Positions 46,875 to 55,288 of a DNA stretch of 64,000 nucleotides are shown here, piece after piece. Each line of letters starts with the position of its first letter. The first letter of the stretch is position 1. The position numbers and the translations under genes are program-made. Under the pieces are notes generated by a model. The model did not search any database, had not been told where the DNA came from, and was given only the letters and a program-made list of their open reading frames with translations. This DNA is from Bacteroidales bacterium (GTDB lineage Bacteria > Bacteroidota > Bacteroidia > Bacteroidales > UBA6680). The stretch spans positions 98,888-162,887 of the forward strand of contig JAOARD010000071.1 in the NCBI GenBank assembly GCA_025210735.1, written 5' to 3'.

Positions 46875-48005
46875 ATGATAATAAATAATATAAACCTCAT
46901 TAAAGGTTTAGTAATCATTTTGATAGTGCCCTTTCTGATAATGTCTTGTGGAGGCAAAACATCTGTAAAAGAATCGGGCGTAGTTGTAGAGCAGCAATAC
47001 TCAAAAGGTTTTAGTATAACAGATTATAACAATAAGAAGGTAATAACCATTTACAATCCTAAGAACAAAGCAAATATATTAGGACAATTTACCCTTTTAC
47101 CCGAAGATTATAGCGGAAAATTAAAAGCCAATGAGATAAAGGTGCCGTGTAAACGAATAATATGTTTAAGCTCAACACAACTTGCATACATTATAGAGCT
47201 TGATGCTATAGATAATGTTGCCGGTATAAATAGCAGCAGACATCTGTTTAATAAAACTGTTAAAGCTAAGGTTGAGCAAGGAACCATTCTTAAGGTAGGG
47301 AAAGAGGGTGTGTTTAATACAGAGGTAATTGCAGCAATTAATCCTGATGTAATATTTGTATCACCATTCAAATCGGGAGGATATGATGCTCTTCGCAATC
47401 TTGGTATTCCTCTTGTGCCTATGGCGGCATATTCAGAACAGTTGCCTTTAGGGCGTGCTGAGTGGATAAAGTTTATGTCTGTTTTTGTAGATAGAGAACA
47501 TAAAGCAGATTCGCTGTTTAATACCGTAGCTGATAGATACAACGAACTTAAGAGATTAACGGCAACAGTTCAGAACAGGCCAACTGTATTGAGTGGAAAA
47601 ATGAAGGGTGGTGGCTCATGGTATGTTGCCGGGGGCGATAGCTTTTTTGCACATATGTTTACCGATGCAGGAGCTGATTATATTGTAAAGAATAATAAAT
47701 CGGCAGCAGTACCTATGGATTATGAATCGGTATACGCTATGGGACATGATGCCGACTATTGGAGATTGCTTACCAGCTCGCCAGAAGGATTTAATAAAAG
47801 AACTCTTGAAGCAGAAGATCAGCGTTATACAGATTTTAAGGCATATAAAACAGGAAATATTCTGGTATGTAATCTGCGTGAGGTACCATACAGAGAGGAG
47901 TCTTGTATAAAACCCCATATATTACTTGCCGATTATATACACCATTTTCATAGTAATCTGCTACCAGACTATAAACCAAAATACTGGACTAAAATAGATG
48001 AGTAA
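46875..48005 (+). CDS. btuF: ABC-transporter substrate-binding lipoprotein, BtuF-like
   Basis: 376 residues from ATG 46875 (lipobox LIMSC, Cys25). The fold is the helical-backbone TroA/FepB/BtuF type: RIICLSSTQLAYIIELDAIDNVAGI, NTEVIAAINPDVIFVSPF, then WIKFMSVFVDREHKADSLFNTVADRYNEL. It delivers the corrinoid to the permease. Its stop overlaps the permease start (ATGAGTAA). Confidence 0.87.
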   Translation: MIINNINLIKGLVIILIVPFLIMSCGGKTSVKESGVVVEQQYSKGFSITDYNNKKVITIYNPKNKANILGQFTLLPEDYSGKLKANEIKVPCKRIICLSSTQLAYIIELDAIDNVAGINSSRHLFNKTVKAKVEQGTILKVGKEGVFNTEVIAAINPDVIFVSPFKSGGYDALRNLGIPLVPMAAYSEQLPLGRAEWIKFMSVFVDREHKADSLFNTVADRYNELKRLTATVQNRPTVLSGKMKGGGSWYVAGGDSFFAHMFTDAGADYIVKNNKSAAVPMDYESVYAMGHDADYWRLLTSSPEGFNKRTLEAEDQRYTDFKAYKTGNILVCNLREVPYREESCIKPHILLADYIHHFHSNLLPDYKPKYWTKIDE

Positions 48006-49059
48006 TATTAGTGAATCAATAAAAAATAGTACAAGTATAAACCTTGTAGGAGCTTCAATTTTAGTGCTGATACTCTTCCTGCTTAACCTTGTTTTCGGGT
48101 CAATTAATATTCCGTTTAAAGCAGTTATTGAGGTTTTCTCAGGTGCTGATACCGATAATATAGTATGGTCAAACATACTTCTGCGTACACGACTTCCGCA
48201 AGCCTTGGTTGCATTGGGTGCAGGTGTGGGTTTGAGTATCTCAGGGTTACTAATGCAGACACTATTCAGAAATCCTTTGGCAGGGCCCTCTGTGTTGGGG
48301 ATATCCTCAGGAGCTAGTCTGGGGGTTGGTTTTGTTGTGCTTGTAGCAGGAGGTTTCTTTGGCTTCTCAATGAGTAGTTTAGGTATAATCGGCGATTTTG
48401 CTATTCTTATTGCAGCATTCTCCGGATCGTTAGGAATACTGTTTGTAATACTTCTTATTGCAAAAAAGACAAAAGGTACACTATCTGTGCTTATTATGGG
48501 GGTTATGATAGGTTATCTGAGTAGCTCAGTGGTAGGTATGATGAAATTCTATAGCCTTGAGGAAGATGTGCATACATATGTAATATGGGGATTAGGAAGC
48601 TTTAGCAGAATGTCGTTACCAAGAGCGCAACTATTTTTGCTACTAACTATAGTGCCATCAGTTATATGTATTCTGCTTGCAAAGTGGCTTAACCTTTTAT
48701 CTATGGGCGATAACTATGCACGTAGTCTGGGTTTAAAGATAGAGCGCGCACGGTTTATAACAATATTGCTTTCTGGAATACTTACAGCAACAGTTACCGC
48801 TTTTTGTGGGCCTATTGTTTTTATTGGTATGGCAGTGCCTCATATGGCAAAAATGATCTCAAAAACATCAAACCATCTGATATTGATATCTACAACCGGA
48901 ATATTGGGAGCAGCCACAGCTCTTTTATGCAACCTGATAGCTCGTTTACCGGGCTTTGACAGTGCTTTGCCAATTAACTCTGTTACAGCATTTATTGGTG
49001 CACCTGTAGTAATATCGGTAATACTAAAACGCAGAAGAGATAACCTGCCTGATAATTAG
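47998..49059 (+). CDS. btuC: FecCD-family ABC permease, BtuC-like
   Basis: 353 residues with about ten membrane helices. Family signatures are LRTRLPQALVALGAGVGLSISG followed by LLMQTLFRNPLAGPSVLGISSGASLG, and AFCGPIVFIGMAVPHMAK. It overlaps btuF by 8 bp and is followed by the ATPase gene after 25 bp. Confidence 0.93.
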   Translation: MSNISESIKNSTSINLVGASILVLILFLLNLVFGSINIPFKAVIEVFSGADTDNIVWSNILLRTRLPQALVALGAGVGLSISGLLMQTLFRNPLAGPSVLGISSGASLGVGFVVLVAGGFFGFSMSSLGIIGDFAILIAAFSGSLGILFVILLIAKKTKGTLSVLIMGVMIGYLSSSVVGMMKFYSLEEDVHTYVIWGLGSFSRMSLPRAQLFLLLTIVPSVICILLAKWLNLLSMGDNYARSLGLKIERARFITILLSGILTATVTAFCGPIVFIGMAVPHMAKMISKTSNHLILISTTGILGAATALLCNLIARLPGFDSALPINSVTAFIGAPVVISVILKRRRDNLPDN

Positions 49060-49084
49060 AGTGGAATAATTGACAGATAATAGA

Positions 49085-50137
49085 ATGACAGAATCAATTA
49101 AACTTGAGAAGTTAGATATAGGATATTTAAGCTCAAAAAGCAGCAAGAAGGTTGCTTGTAATCTGTTTGCAAACCTTAACAGAAGAGAGATGACATGCCT
49201 GCTTGGTCCTAACGGAACAGGAAAGAGTACATTAATAAAAACTATATGCGGGTTTCTTAAACCTGTGTCAGGTACTGTATCTATAAACGGGCAAAACACA
49301 ACCCAGCTTGACGAGAAGGAGATGGCAAAGCATGTAGCTATAGTTCTCACAGACAAAATAATGCTTCCGAATGCCACAGTATATGAGCTAGTAATGTATG
49401 GTCGCAGCCCGTATACAAACTTCCTGGGCAGATTATCAGCAGAGGATAAAGAGATAATAAACAGATCTATAGAGATGTGTGGGATAGCACATAAAAAGAG
49501 TGCTCTTTTATCTACACTAAGCGACGGAGAGAGACAGAAAGCTACCATTGCAAAAGCGCTGGCACAGGATACACCAATAATTATACTGGATGAACCTACC
49601 GCTTTTCTCGATCTCCCTGCACGTGTTGAGATAATGCATCTGCTGCGTAGTTTGGCTTCAGATACCGGGAAATCTGTTCTTATGTCTACACACGATCTTG
49701 ATCTGGCTCTGCAAATGTCTGATGAGTTGTGGTTATTGCAAAAAGATTGTCTTATATCCGGAACACCGGAAGATCTGGTTTTACAGAATGCATTTCAGCC
49801 AATGTTTAATAATGGCAGTATAGAGTTTGATAATAAAACCGGACTATTTAAAGTGGCATATGACTATAGTGTAACTGTCCCTGTAAAAGGTCATGGATTT
49901 AAATATACACTATTGCGCAGAGCACTTATGCGTAAAGGAATTAAACCTGTAAAGGCTATTGAAACAGATTGTGTATATATAGAAATTGCCGAGAACACTA
50001 ATGACGGTTTTGTTGTATGGAACAGAGATCAGATTATGTTAAAAACTAATAGTGTAGGAGAGGTAATAAAACAGATTATAGATGTAACACCTATGTTGTT
50101 ATCTGCTGATAATAGAGCAACACTTGTTATGAATTAG
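49085..50137 (+). CDS. btuD: ABC-transporter ATPase with C-terminal extension, BtuD-like
   Basis: 350 residues from ATG 49085. Walker A is GPNGTGKST, the signature LSDGERQKATIAKAL, Walker B IIILDEPTAFLD and the switch His in STHDLD. About 110 residues after the normal end form an extra domain (GFKYTLLRRALMRKGIKPVKAIETDCVYIEIAEN), which is common in Bacteroidota haem/B12 ATPases and has no assigned role. It energises uptake through BtuC. Confidence 0.9.
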   Translation: MTESIKLEKLDIGYLSSKSSKKVACNLFANLNRREMTCLLGPNGTGKSTLIKTICGFLKPVSGTVSINGQNTTQLDEKEMAKHVAIVLTDKIMLPNATVYELVMYGRSPYTNFLGRLSAEDKEIINRSIEMCGIAHKKSALLSTLSDGERQKATIAKALAQDTPIIILDEPTAFLDLPARVEIMHLLRSLASDTGKSVLMSTHDLDLALQMSDELWLLQKDCLISGTPEDLVLQNAFQPMFNNGSIEFDNKTGLFKVAYDYSVTVPVKGHGFKYTLLRRALMRKGIKPVKAIETDCVYIEIAENTNDGFVVWNRDQIMLKTNSVGEVIKQIIDVTPMLLSADNRATLVMN

Positions 50138-50210
50138 TTGCTATAATGTATTGTTTAACCATAATTTGAAAATATTAGCATATAGTGAGATAATATCTGA
50201 TTTTCTGCTA

Positions 50211-50218
50211 TATATTTG
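50211..50218 (+). promoter_or_regulatory. -7 promoter element
   Basis: TATATTTG, a perfect TAnnTTTG, 33 bases before ATG 50252. Confidence 0.5.
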
Positions 50219-50251
50219 TTTTAACATTAGGTAAACTTAAAACAATATAAA

Positions 50252-50566
50252 ATGAGCAAATCAATCTTTATATCAATATTACTCTCAATAGTATTGTGTT
50301 CTTGTGCTAATAAAGACAATGAACCTGCAGATTTTAGTGTACTTCCCGTACTTGAGATAACAAGTATTGTTAAGACAAACGATAACCATTTTGATATATC
50401 GTTAACAGATAATAAATCAGGTAAATATGTCACCTTGATTGATAACAATACTGTATCTGATATGAATCTGAAAAAGGGAGACAAAATTAAAATATCAGGA
50501 GACTATGCCGAATCTTATCCGGTACAGATACTAAGGGTAACTAAGGTAAAGAAGGTGGAAAATTAA
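50252..50566 (+). CDS. Small lipoprotein
   Basis: 104 residues with a lipoprotein signal (lipobox LCSC, Cys18). The mature part is a short beta-rich domain (KYVTLIDNNTVSDMNLKKGDKIKISGDYAESYPVQILRVTKVKKV) that looks like an OB-type barrel. No function assigned. It has its own promoter element and is separate from the ABC genes. Confidence 0.72.
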   Translation: MSKSIFISILLSIVLCSCANKDNEPADFSVLPVLEITSIVKTNDNHFDISLTDNKSGKYVTLIDNNTVSDMNLKKGDKIKISGDYAESYPVQILRVTKVKKVEN

Positions 50567-50580
50567 AGATATTACCTCCG

Positions 50581-50645
50581 AAGCTGTTTAAATTTGTTCT
50601 TGAATTCTGCTATAAAGAAACTGAAGAGTAAATTTTAAACAGCTT
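50581..50645 (+). repeat. Short MITE-like element with AAGCTGTTTAAA terminal inverted repeats
   Basis: AAGCTGTTTAAA (50581-50592) faces TTTAAACAGCTT (50634-50645), a perfect 12-bp inverted repeat extended by flanking A/T. It is the smallest of three related elements and may also end transcription of the lipoprotein gene. The rest of the gap to 50984 shows only a second palindrome near 50900-50944 (TTTATCTCTATCTC / GAGATAGAGATAAA), which could be an operator or terminator. Confidence 0.6.
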
Positions 50646-50984
50646 ATTACTATAAAACCTGTTGTATTACAGTATTATCTCATGCTTTATTATAGTAAGT
50701 TACTTCTTGCTACTAAGATTGTTGTGTTTCTCTGTTACCTGTTATTGTATGTTATTTTAGCCTGAACAATATTTTTTTTGAGAGGCTATATATTTACCAC
50801 TTATTTAAAAATACCGTTCTCCACAAACTCAGAGTAGCCATTCATTAAATATCACAAATTAAGTTATTCAATTTTTATATTCTTGTAGTTAGTATACTGT
50901 TTATCTCTATCTCCATAATTTATATATTGAGATAGAGATAAACGTATTCTGCAATATTATAGACTAACAAAATTAGTGGTAGCC

Positions 50985-52952
50985 ATGAGTAACGAATTAT
51001 CAGAACAATTAGTGATTGCCGTAAAAAACGGTAGTAGTACAGATTATAATAACTTAATTAATAACGGGGCAGATGTGAATTACAAAAAGGATGGTAGGTA
51101 TATCATTCATTATGCATCAGAGTATGACAATTTTTTGCATGAACTTATTAAGTATAGAGGCGTTGATTTTGAGGTTGAGGACGATTTTAAGAATACACCA
51201 TTTATTACTCACTGTAGAGCAGAAAACAAGTATAGCATAGGTTTATTTAAAGAGATTGGTGCAAATCTTGATGCTCAAAATAGCGAAGGAAAGACAGGTC
51301 TTCACTACTTAATAGAGGACAGATATAACTCTATGTACAGTATTACAAGAGGTAAAAGTAGTCCAAACCCTAATATAAAAGATAATGAAGGGAATACCCC
51401 TTTGATATATCTTGCTAAAAGGCCCCATGGCGAAGTGAAATCTAAGTTTAAAAGCTTGGTAACTATGGGTGTAGATTTAACTATTACAGATAAAGATGGT
51501 AACACACCACTACATATTGTATTAAAATATCTATTACAAAACAGGGTTAAAAGTTGGTCTACACAGGGTACTAATTCTGGTAGAAATGTACAATATAAAA
51601 TTAAAAACGGGCTATTTACATACCACTCTAATGGAGTAAAGAGCAGATTTCCGGTTTCGGATCAGGAATATTGCGCAGGTGAAGATTGGTCGCCTGAAGG
51701 TCTGGATATATACTATAGTGGTATTGATTTAGCATTGTCTCTTATAAAGGCAGGAGCTGATTTAAATGCAGCAGATGAGAATGGTAATACACCTCTGTTA
51801 TTGGCTTGTGAATTAGGCGAGCCAAGAATTATAAGGGGTATGCTGAAAGAGGATGTTCATTTAACTGCAACTAATAATAATGGTGAAACGGTACTGCACA
51901 AAGCAGCAATAAGTGAGCGTATTGATGGATTTAAGGTTATTATAAAGGTTATAAAAAATATAAACTATGATCAACTTGATAACTTTGGATGGTCTGTTAT
52001 ACATCATCTTGCAACAAAAGAGGATAGTGTTGATATCCTTAAAGAGTTACAGAAGAAAAAGGTGAATTGTAGTATAAAATCTACTAAACAAAAAGATGAT
52101 TACCAGTCAGGTATAACTGCTTTAGAAATAGCCGAAAAAAATCAGATTAATAGTATTATTACATATTTAGAAGAAGATAAGAGCGAGTATACAACTCAAG
52201 AGATAATTCAGGCTATATATAATGGTGAGTATGCAAAGGTTGATAAGTACTTGAAAAATGGTGGATCACCTGAGTTGAATGATAATAAAAGCAACTCTTT
52301 TGTATCATTTGCAGTTTACGGAGAGAGGCTGGAAGTACTGGAGCTTTTATTGAAAAATGGCGCTGATGTAAACGGAAAAGATGAAAACGGTAATATCTTG
52401 TTAAGATGTGTTGCTCAATTGGCAGGAAAAGGACCCGGAGCATCAACGTTTATTGATGAATACATGGAATCTGTTAAGATGGCAAGAGTTATTCTGCAAT
52501 ATGATATCAATTTGAGGTTAACAAGAGAAGGTTCTGAACAAGGTGCTTTAAGGATAGCCTCTGATTGTAGTACAGAGATAACAAAAGATATTGTGAATGC
52601 ACTTGTTAAAAGATATCCGGATTATAAGGATATTATTAATATGAAAGATTCTGAAGGTTTTACAGCAATGCATTGTGCTGCCAGAAGTGGTGATCTTGAT
52701 AGGGTCAAGGTTTTGGTAGAGAATGGTGCTGATGTTAACCTGGCTGAAGATTATGGGTTTATTCCAATTCACGAAGCTATTATTGCGGGTAAGTTTGATG
52801 TAGTGAGGTATCTAATTGAGAATGGAGCCGATCTTAATCATAAAATATCAAGTGGTTATAGCAGTTATATTTCTGGCGATAATGCATTAGATATTGCGAA
52901 GAAAAGCAGAAACAGAGATATTGAAAAAGTAGTTGAAAAATCATTAAACTAA
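50985..52952 (+). CDS. Ankyrin-repeat protein
   Basis: 655 residues, start at ATG 50985 in preference to the in-frame GTG at 50976. Ankyrin repeats are spread throughout: AIKNGSSTDYNNLINNGADVNYK-type at the start, DKDGNTPLHIVL, DENGNTPLLLACELGEPRIIRGML, NGETVLHKAAISE, EVLELLLKNGADVNGKDENGN and, best conserved, SEGFTAMHCAARSGDLDRVKVLVENGADVN. Repeats in the middle are separated by unrelated stretches (about 190-240). No signal peptide, so cytoplasmic protein-binding scaffold. The small gene at 53014 follows by 61 bp. Confidence 0.9.
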   Translation: MSNELSEQLVIAVKNGSSTDYNNLINNGADVNYKKDGRYIIHYASEYDNFLHELIKYRGVDFEVEDDFKNTPFITHCRAENKYSIGLFKEIGANLDAQNSEGKTGLHYLIEDRYNSMYSITRGKSSPNPNIKDNEGNTPLIYLAKRPHGEVKSKFKSLVTMGVDLTITDKDGNTPLHIVLKYLLQNRVKSWSTQGTNSGRNVQYKIKNGLFTYHSNGVKSRFPVSDQEYCAGEDWSPEGLDIYYSGIDLALSLIKAGADLNAADENGNTPLLLACELGEPRIIRGMLKEDVHLTATNNNGETVLHKAAISERIDGFKVIIKVIKNINYDQLDNFGWSVIHHLATKEDSVDILKELQKKKVNCSIKSTKQKDDYQSGITALEIAEKNQINSIITYLEEDKSEYTTQEIIQAIYNGEYAKVDKYLKNGGSPELNDNKSNSFVSFAVYGERLEVLELLLKNGADVNGKDENGNILLRCVAQLAGKGPGASTFIDEYMESVKMARVILQYDINLRLTREGSEQGALRIASDCSTEITKDIVNALVKRYPDYKDIINMKDSEGFTAMHCAARSGDLDRVKVLVENGADVNLAEDYGFIPIHEAIIAGKFDVVRYLIENGADLNHKISSGYSSYISGDNALDIAKKSRNRDIEKVVEKSLN

Positions 52953-53013
52953 AGGTAGTTGTCTGACCTAACTACTATAGTTGACAAATTATTTTAGATA
53001 TTAAAATTAAGTT

Positions 53014-53313
53014 ATGACAGTAAGTGATTTTATACAAAGCGTTATAATTGATAATCAGAAAAGGATAGTAATTACCTTTGGCGAAGCTGTTGGTAATCCT
53101 GAAGAGATGAAGGATGAATTTATAAAACTCACAGAAGATTCGCTAAAAGAAGAGTATATAAGTTCCGAATTTAAGGATAATATGCAGATTATTACCGTAA
53201 AAGAAGGCACCGAAGAGAAGAACAGAGAGTTGATAGAGAACGAACATGTAAATGGTGCAAAGGTTGCTATCTCAACCATAAATTTGCAAAGAGGCGGTAT
53301 AATGTTTAGTTAG
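53014..53313 (+). CDS. Small protein of unknown function
   Basis: 99 residues with a beta-alpha-beta pattern (RIVITFGEAVGNPEEMKDEFIKLTEDSLKEEY ... MQIITVKEGTEEKNRELIENE). Cytoplasmic. It follows the ankyrin gene closely and both end at a strong terminator, so they are probably one operon; a partner role for the ankyrin protein is possible but not shown. Confidence 0.65.
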   Translation: MTVSDFIQSVIIDNQKRIVITFGEAVGNPEEMKDEFIKLTEDSLKEEYISSEFKDNMQIITVKEGTEEKNRELIENEHVNGAKVAISTINLQRGGIMFS

Positions 53314-53340
53314 TTATGTAAACTAACAATACAATATCCT

Positions 53341-53383
53341 AAACTACCTGAGATAAGTTCTGTTTTGTCTCAGGTAGTTTTGT
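53341..53383 (+). terminator. Strong Rho-independent terminator
   Basis: A 13-bp perfect stem (AAACTACCTGAGA / TCTCAGGTAGTTT) followed by TG and AT-rich sequence. Confidence 0.82.
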
Positions 53384-53549
53384 ATTATAATACTATAACC
53401 TGTATATCTACGATACGATAATTAAATAATAACCATTTATAAAGCCAGACATGCACTTCATGCTTTTGAAGCAGCAATTCACTAAAAGTGTACTATTAGT
53501 ATAATGTAATTTCTCATATTCATATCTTACAATATTAAAATAATAGGAA

Positions 53550-54758
53550 ATGAGAAGAGCTTTAATACTACTGATATCATCAGTTATTGTAATGTCAGCA
53601 TGTAAAAGAGAGGTTAAGTGTAAGAAGGAGATAAAGCCGTATGTAAACTTCTTGAATAGTGATCAGAAAGATGCTAAGGATTATATACTTGATCTGTTTG
53701 AGGAAAATGATCTGGTTATAATATGTGAACGCGAACACAGAGAGAATACACAGTATAAATTTCTTAAGGATCTGATATCTGATCCCCGATTCATAAAAAA
53801 TGTTGGTAACCTCTTTACAGAGGTTGGTATGCGAAGTCTCAATCCGGAATTGAATCAATTCTTACATGCAGAGAACATACCAGATAGTATCCGAAATACA
53901 AAAATTATAGATTTTCAACGATATGGATCTTATCATGCAATATGGGAGAAGTATAATTTCTACGATATGGTTAATGGTATTTACGAAATTAACCAAGATA
54001 TTAAAGAGTCTGAGAAGATTAACTTTTACCCAACAGATGTGGTATTGAATTATGACTCGTTAAGTGTTGATTACCTGAAGAGGTTTTGGAACAATAAAGT
54101 TGTATACCGCGATAGGTTAATGGCAGACTATATTATTGAGAACTTTGAGAGTATAAAAGCATCTGACAGTAACAGAAAAAAGGCTCTTGTAATTATGAAT
54201 TTCCGTCATAGCTTTAATAACAACTTTAAAGATGCTAAAGGTCGCGGTTTTGATAATGTAGGCAGATACCTGTTTGATGAGTACGATGGCAAAATAGCTA
54301 ATGTTCTTATAAACCCACTTGGATTTGCTGATCGTAAATCTGATGTTGATATTTTATGGGCACCATTACAGGACGGAAGATGGGATGCGGCATTTATAGC
54401 ATCAGACAAAAACAATATTGGTTTTGACTTTAAAGAATCGCCATTTGGTAACGATAGATTTGATTTTTGGTCATTTACACCCCATAACTATAAATATCAG
54501 GACATATTTACCGGATTTGTATATTATGAGACTCCTGAAAATTTCCAGATTATTACAGGTGTTGATGGATTGGTAGATAACTCATTTTTAAAAGAGTATA
54601 AAGAGAGAGTAGATGTGTGGACAAAAGCTGTAGGAAATATATTTGAGTATGAAACTAATGATAGTTTGATATTTGAGAAGTATAACAAGAAGAACAGATA
54701 CAAAAAAGAGGGTATTGATAGCATATCATTACAGATAAACAGTTGGTTAATAAAATAG
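53550..54758 (+). CDS. EreA/ChaN-like (Tiki-fold) lipoprotein
   Basis: 402 residues with a lipoprotein signal (lipobox MSAC, Cys18). The core has LVIICEREHRENTQYKFLKDLIS and NLFTEVGMRSLNPELNQFL, matching the [G]-E-x-H and downstream E motifs of the erythromycin-esterase/ChaN superfamily, then a late His in MNFRHSFNNNF. In this protein the usual Gly before E-x-x-H is Cys. It is exported, so a hydrolase or haem-binding role in the envelope is more likely than macrolide resistance. Confidence 0.68.
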   Translation: MRRALILLISSVIVMSACKREVKCKKEIKPYVNFLNSDQKDAKDYILDLFEENDLVIICEREHRENTQYKFLKDLISDPRFIKNVGNLFTEVGMRSLNPELNQFLHAENIPDSIRNTKIIDFQRYGSYHAIWEKYNFYDMVNGIYEINQDIKESEKINFYPTDVVLNYDSLSVDYLKRFWNNKVVYRDRLMADYIIENFESIKASDSNRKKALVIMNFRHSFNNNFKDAKGRGFDNVGRYLFDEYDGKIANVLINPLGFADRKSDVDILWAPLQDGRWDAAFIASDKNNIGFDFKESPFGNDRFDFWSFTPHNYKYQDIFTGFVYYETPENFQIITGVDGLVDNSFLKEYKERVDVWTKAVGNIFEYETNDSLIFEKYNKKNRYKKEGIDSISLQINSWLIK

Positions 54759-54774
54759 AAACCCGGTTATAGTT

Positions 54775-54828
54775 ATCAATTGTTAGTTGTTAATTATTAA
54801 TTTCGATCATCTACAACTAACAATTGAT
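54775..54828. repeat. 16-bp perfect inverted repeat at the left edge of the accessory region
   Basis: ATCAATTGTTAGTTGT (54775-54790) and ACAACTAACAATTGAT (54813-54828) are exact inverse complements with a 22-base loop. It lies 17 bp after the last backbone gene and 24 bp before the first intron relic; it may be a terminator or an element end. Confidence 0.75.
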
Positions 54829-54851
54829 TATTAAGCATTATTTTTGTGAGG

Positions 54852-55125
54852 TGAGTTCTATATTAGGAACAACAATAACCTTGCAACGTTTGAAGAGACG
54901 AGGATATATTCCTTTAACAGAGATGTATCAAATAGTTTCAAAACCAACAAACAGAGACTCTCTATTTAACCAAACACATTGTGTTTAATTATCTATTTAC
55001 CTGTTTCTTATAATTTAAAGAACCGCCGTATACGAGATCCGTACGTACGGTGGTACTTCGACATAACTCAGTAGAACTGTGAGAGGCGCAACGTGGGCTC
55101 TATAGCTCACGTCCGTCTACTCGAT
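54852..55125 (+). mobile_element. Group II intron relic, 3' part with an intact domain V
   Basis: Domain V is recognisable at 55022-55054: a 9-bp basal stem (ACCGCCGTA / TACGGTGGT), the two-base CG bulge, an inner TACG/CGTA stem and a CGC triad. A domain VI hairpin follows (ACGTGGGCT / AGCTCACGT), with CTACTCGAT as the 3' end carrying the bulged A. Everything upstream of 54852 is missing and there is no reverse transcriptase. It matches the 3' parts of the copies ending at 60988 and 63263. The remaining 55126-55288 shows nothing else. Confidence 0.75.
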
Positions 55126-55288
55126 TGGCATTTCGTTATTTTTTATTTACTGTTTCAAATAACTTAACAGCGGATAATATATCTATAATTAATTTATTAT
55201 TTTCGATTTTATTAAATAGTTAAATACTGTATTGAAGATGACTTCACCTATAATTAAGGGGCTTGCAAAACCAATTCACATAAAGCAT

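Noticed and set aside
53550..54758. Macrolide resistance esterase
   Set aside because: The protein is an exported lipoprotein with a changed motif (Cys for Gly before E-x-x-H); only the superfamily is supported.
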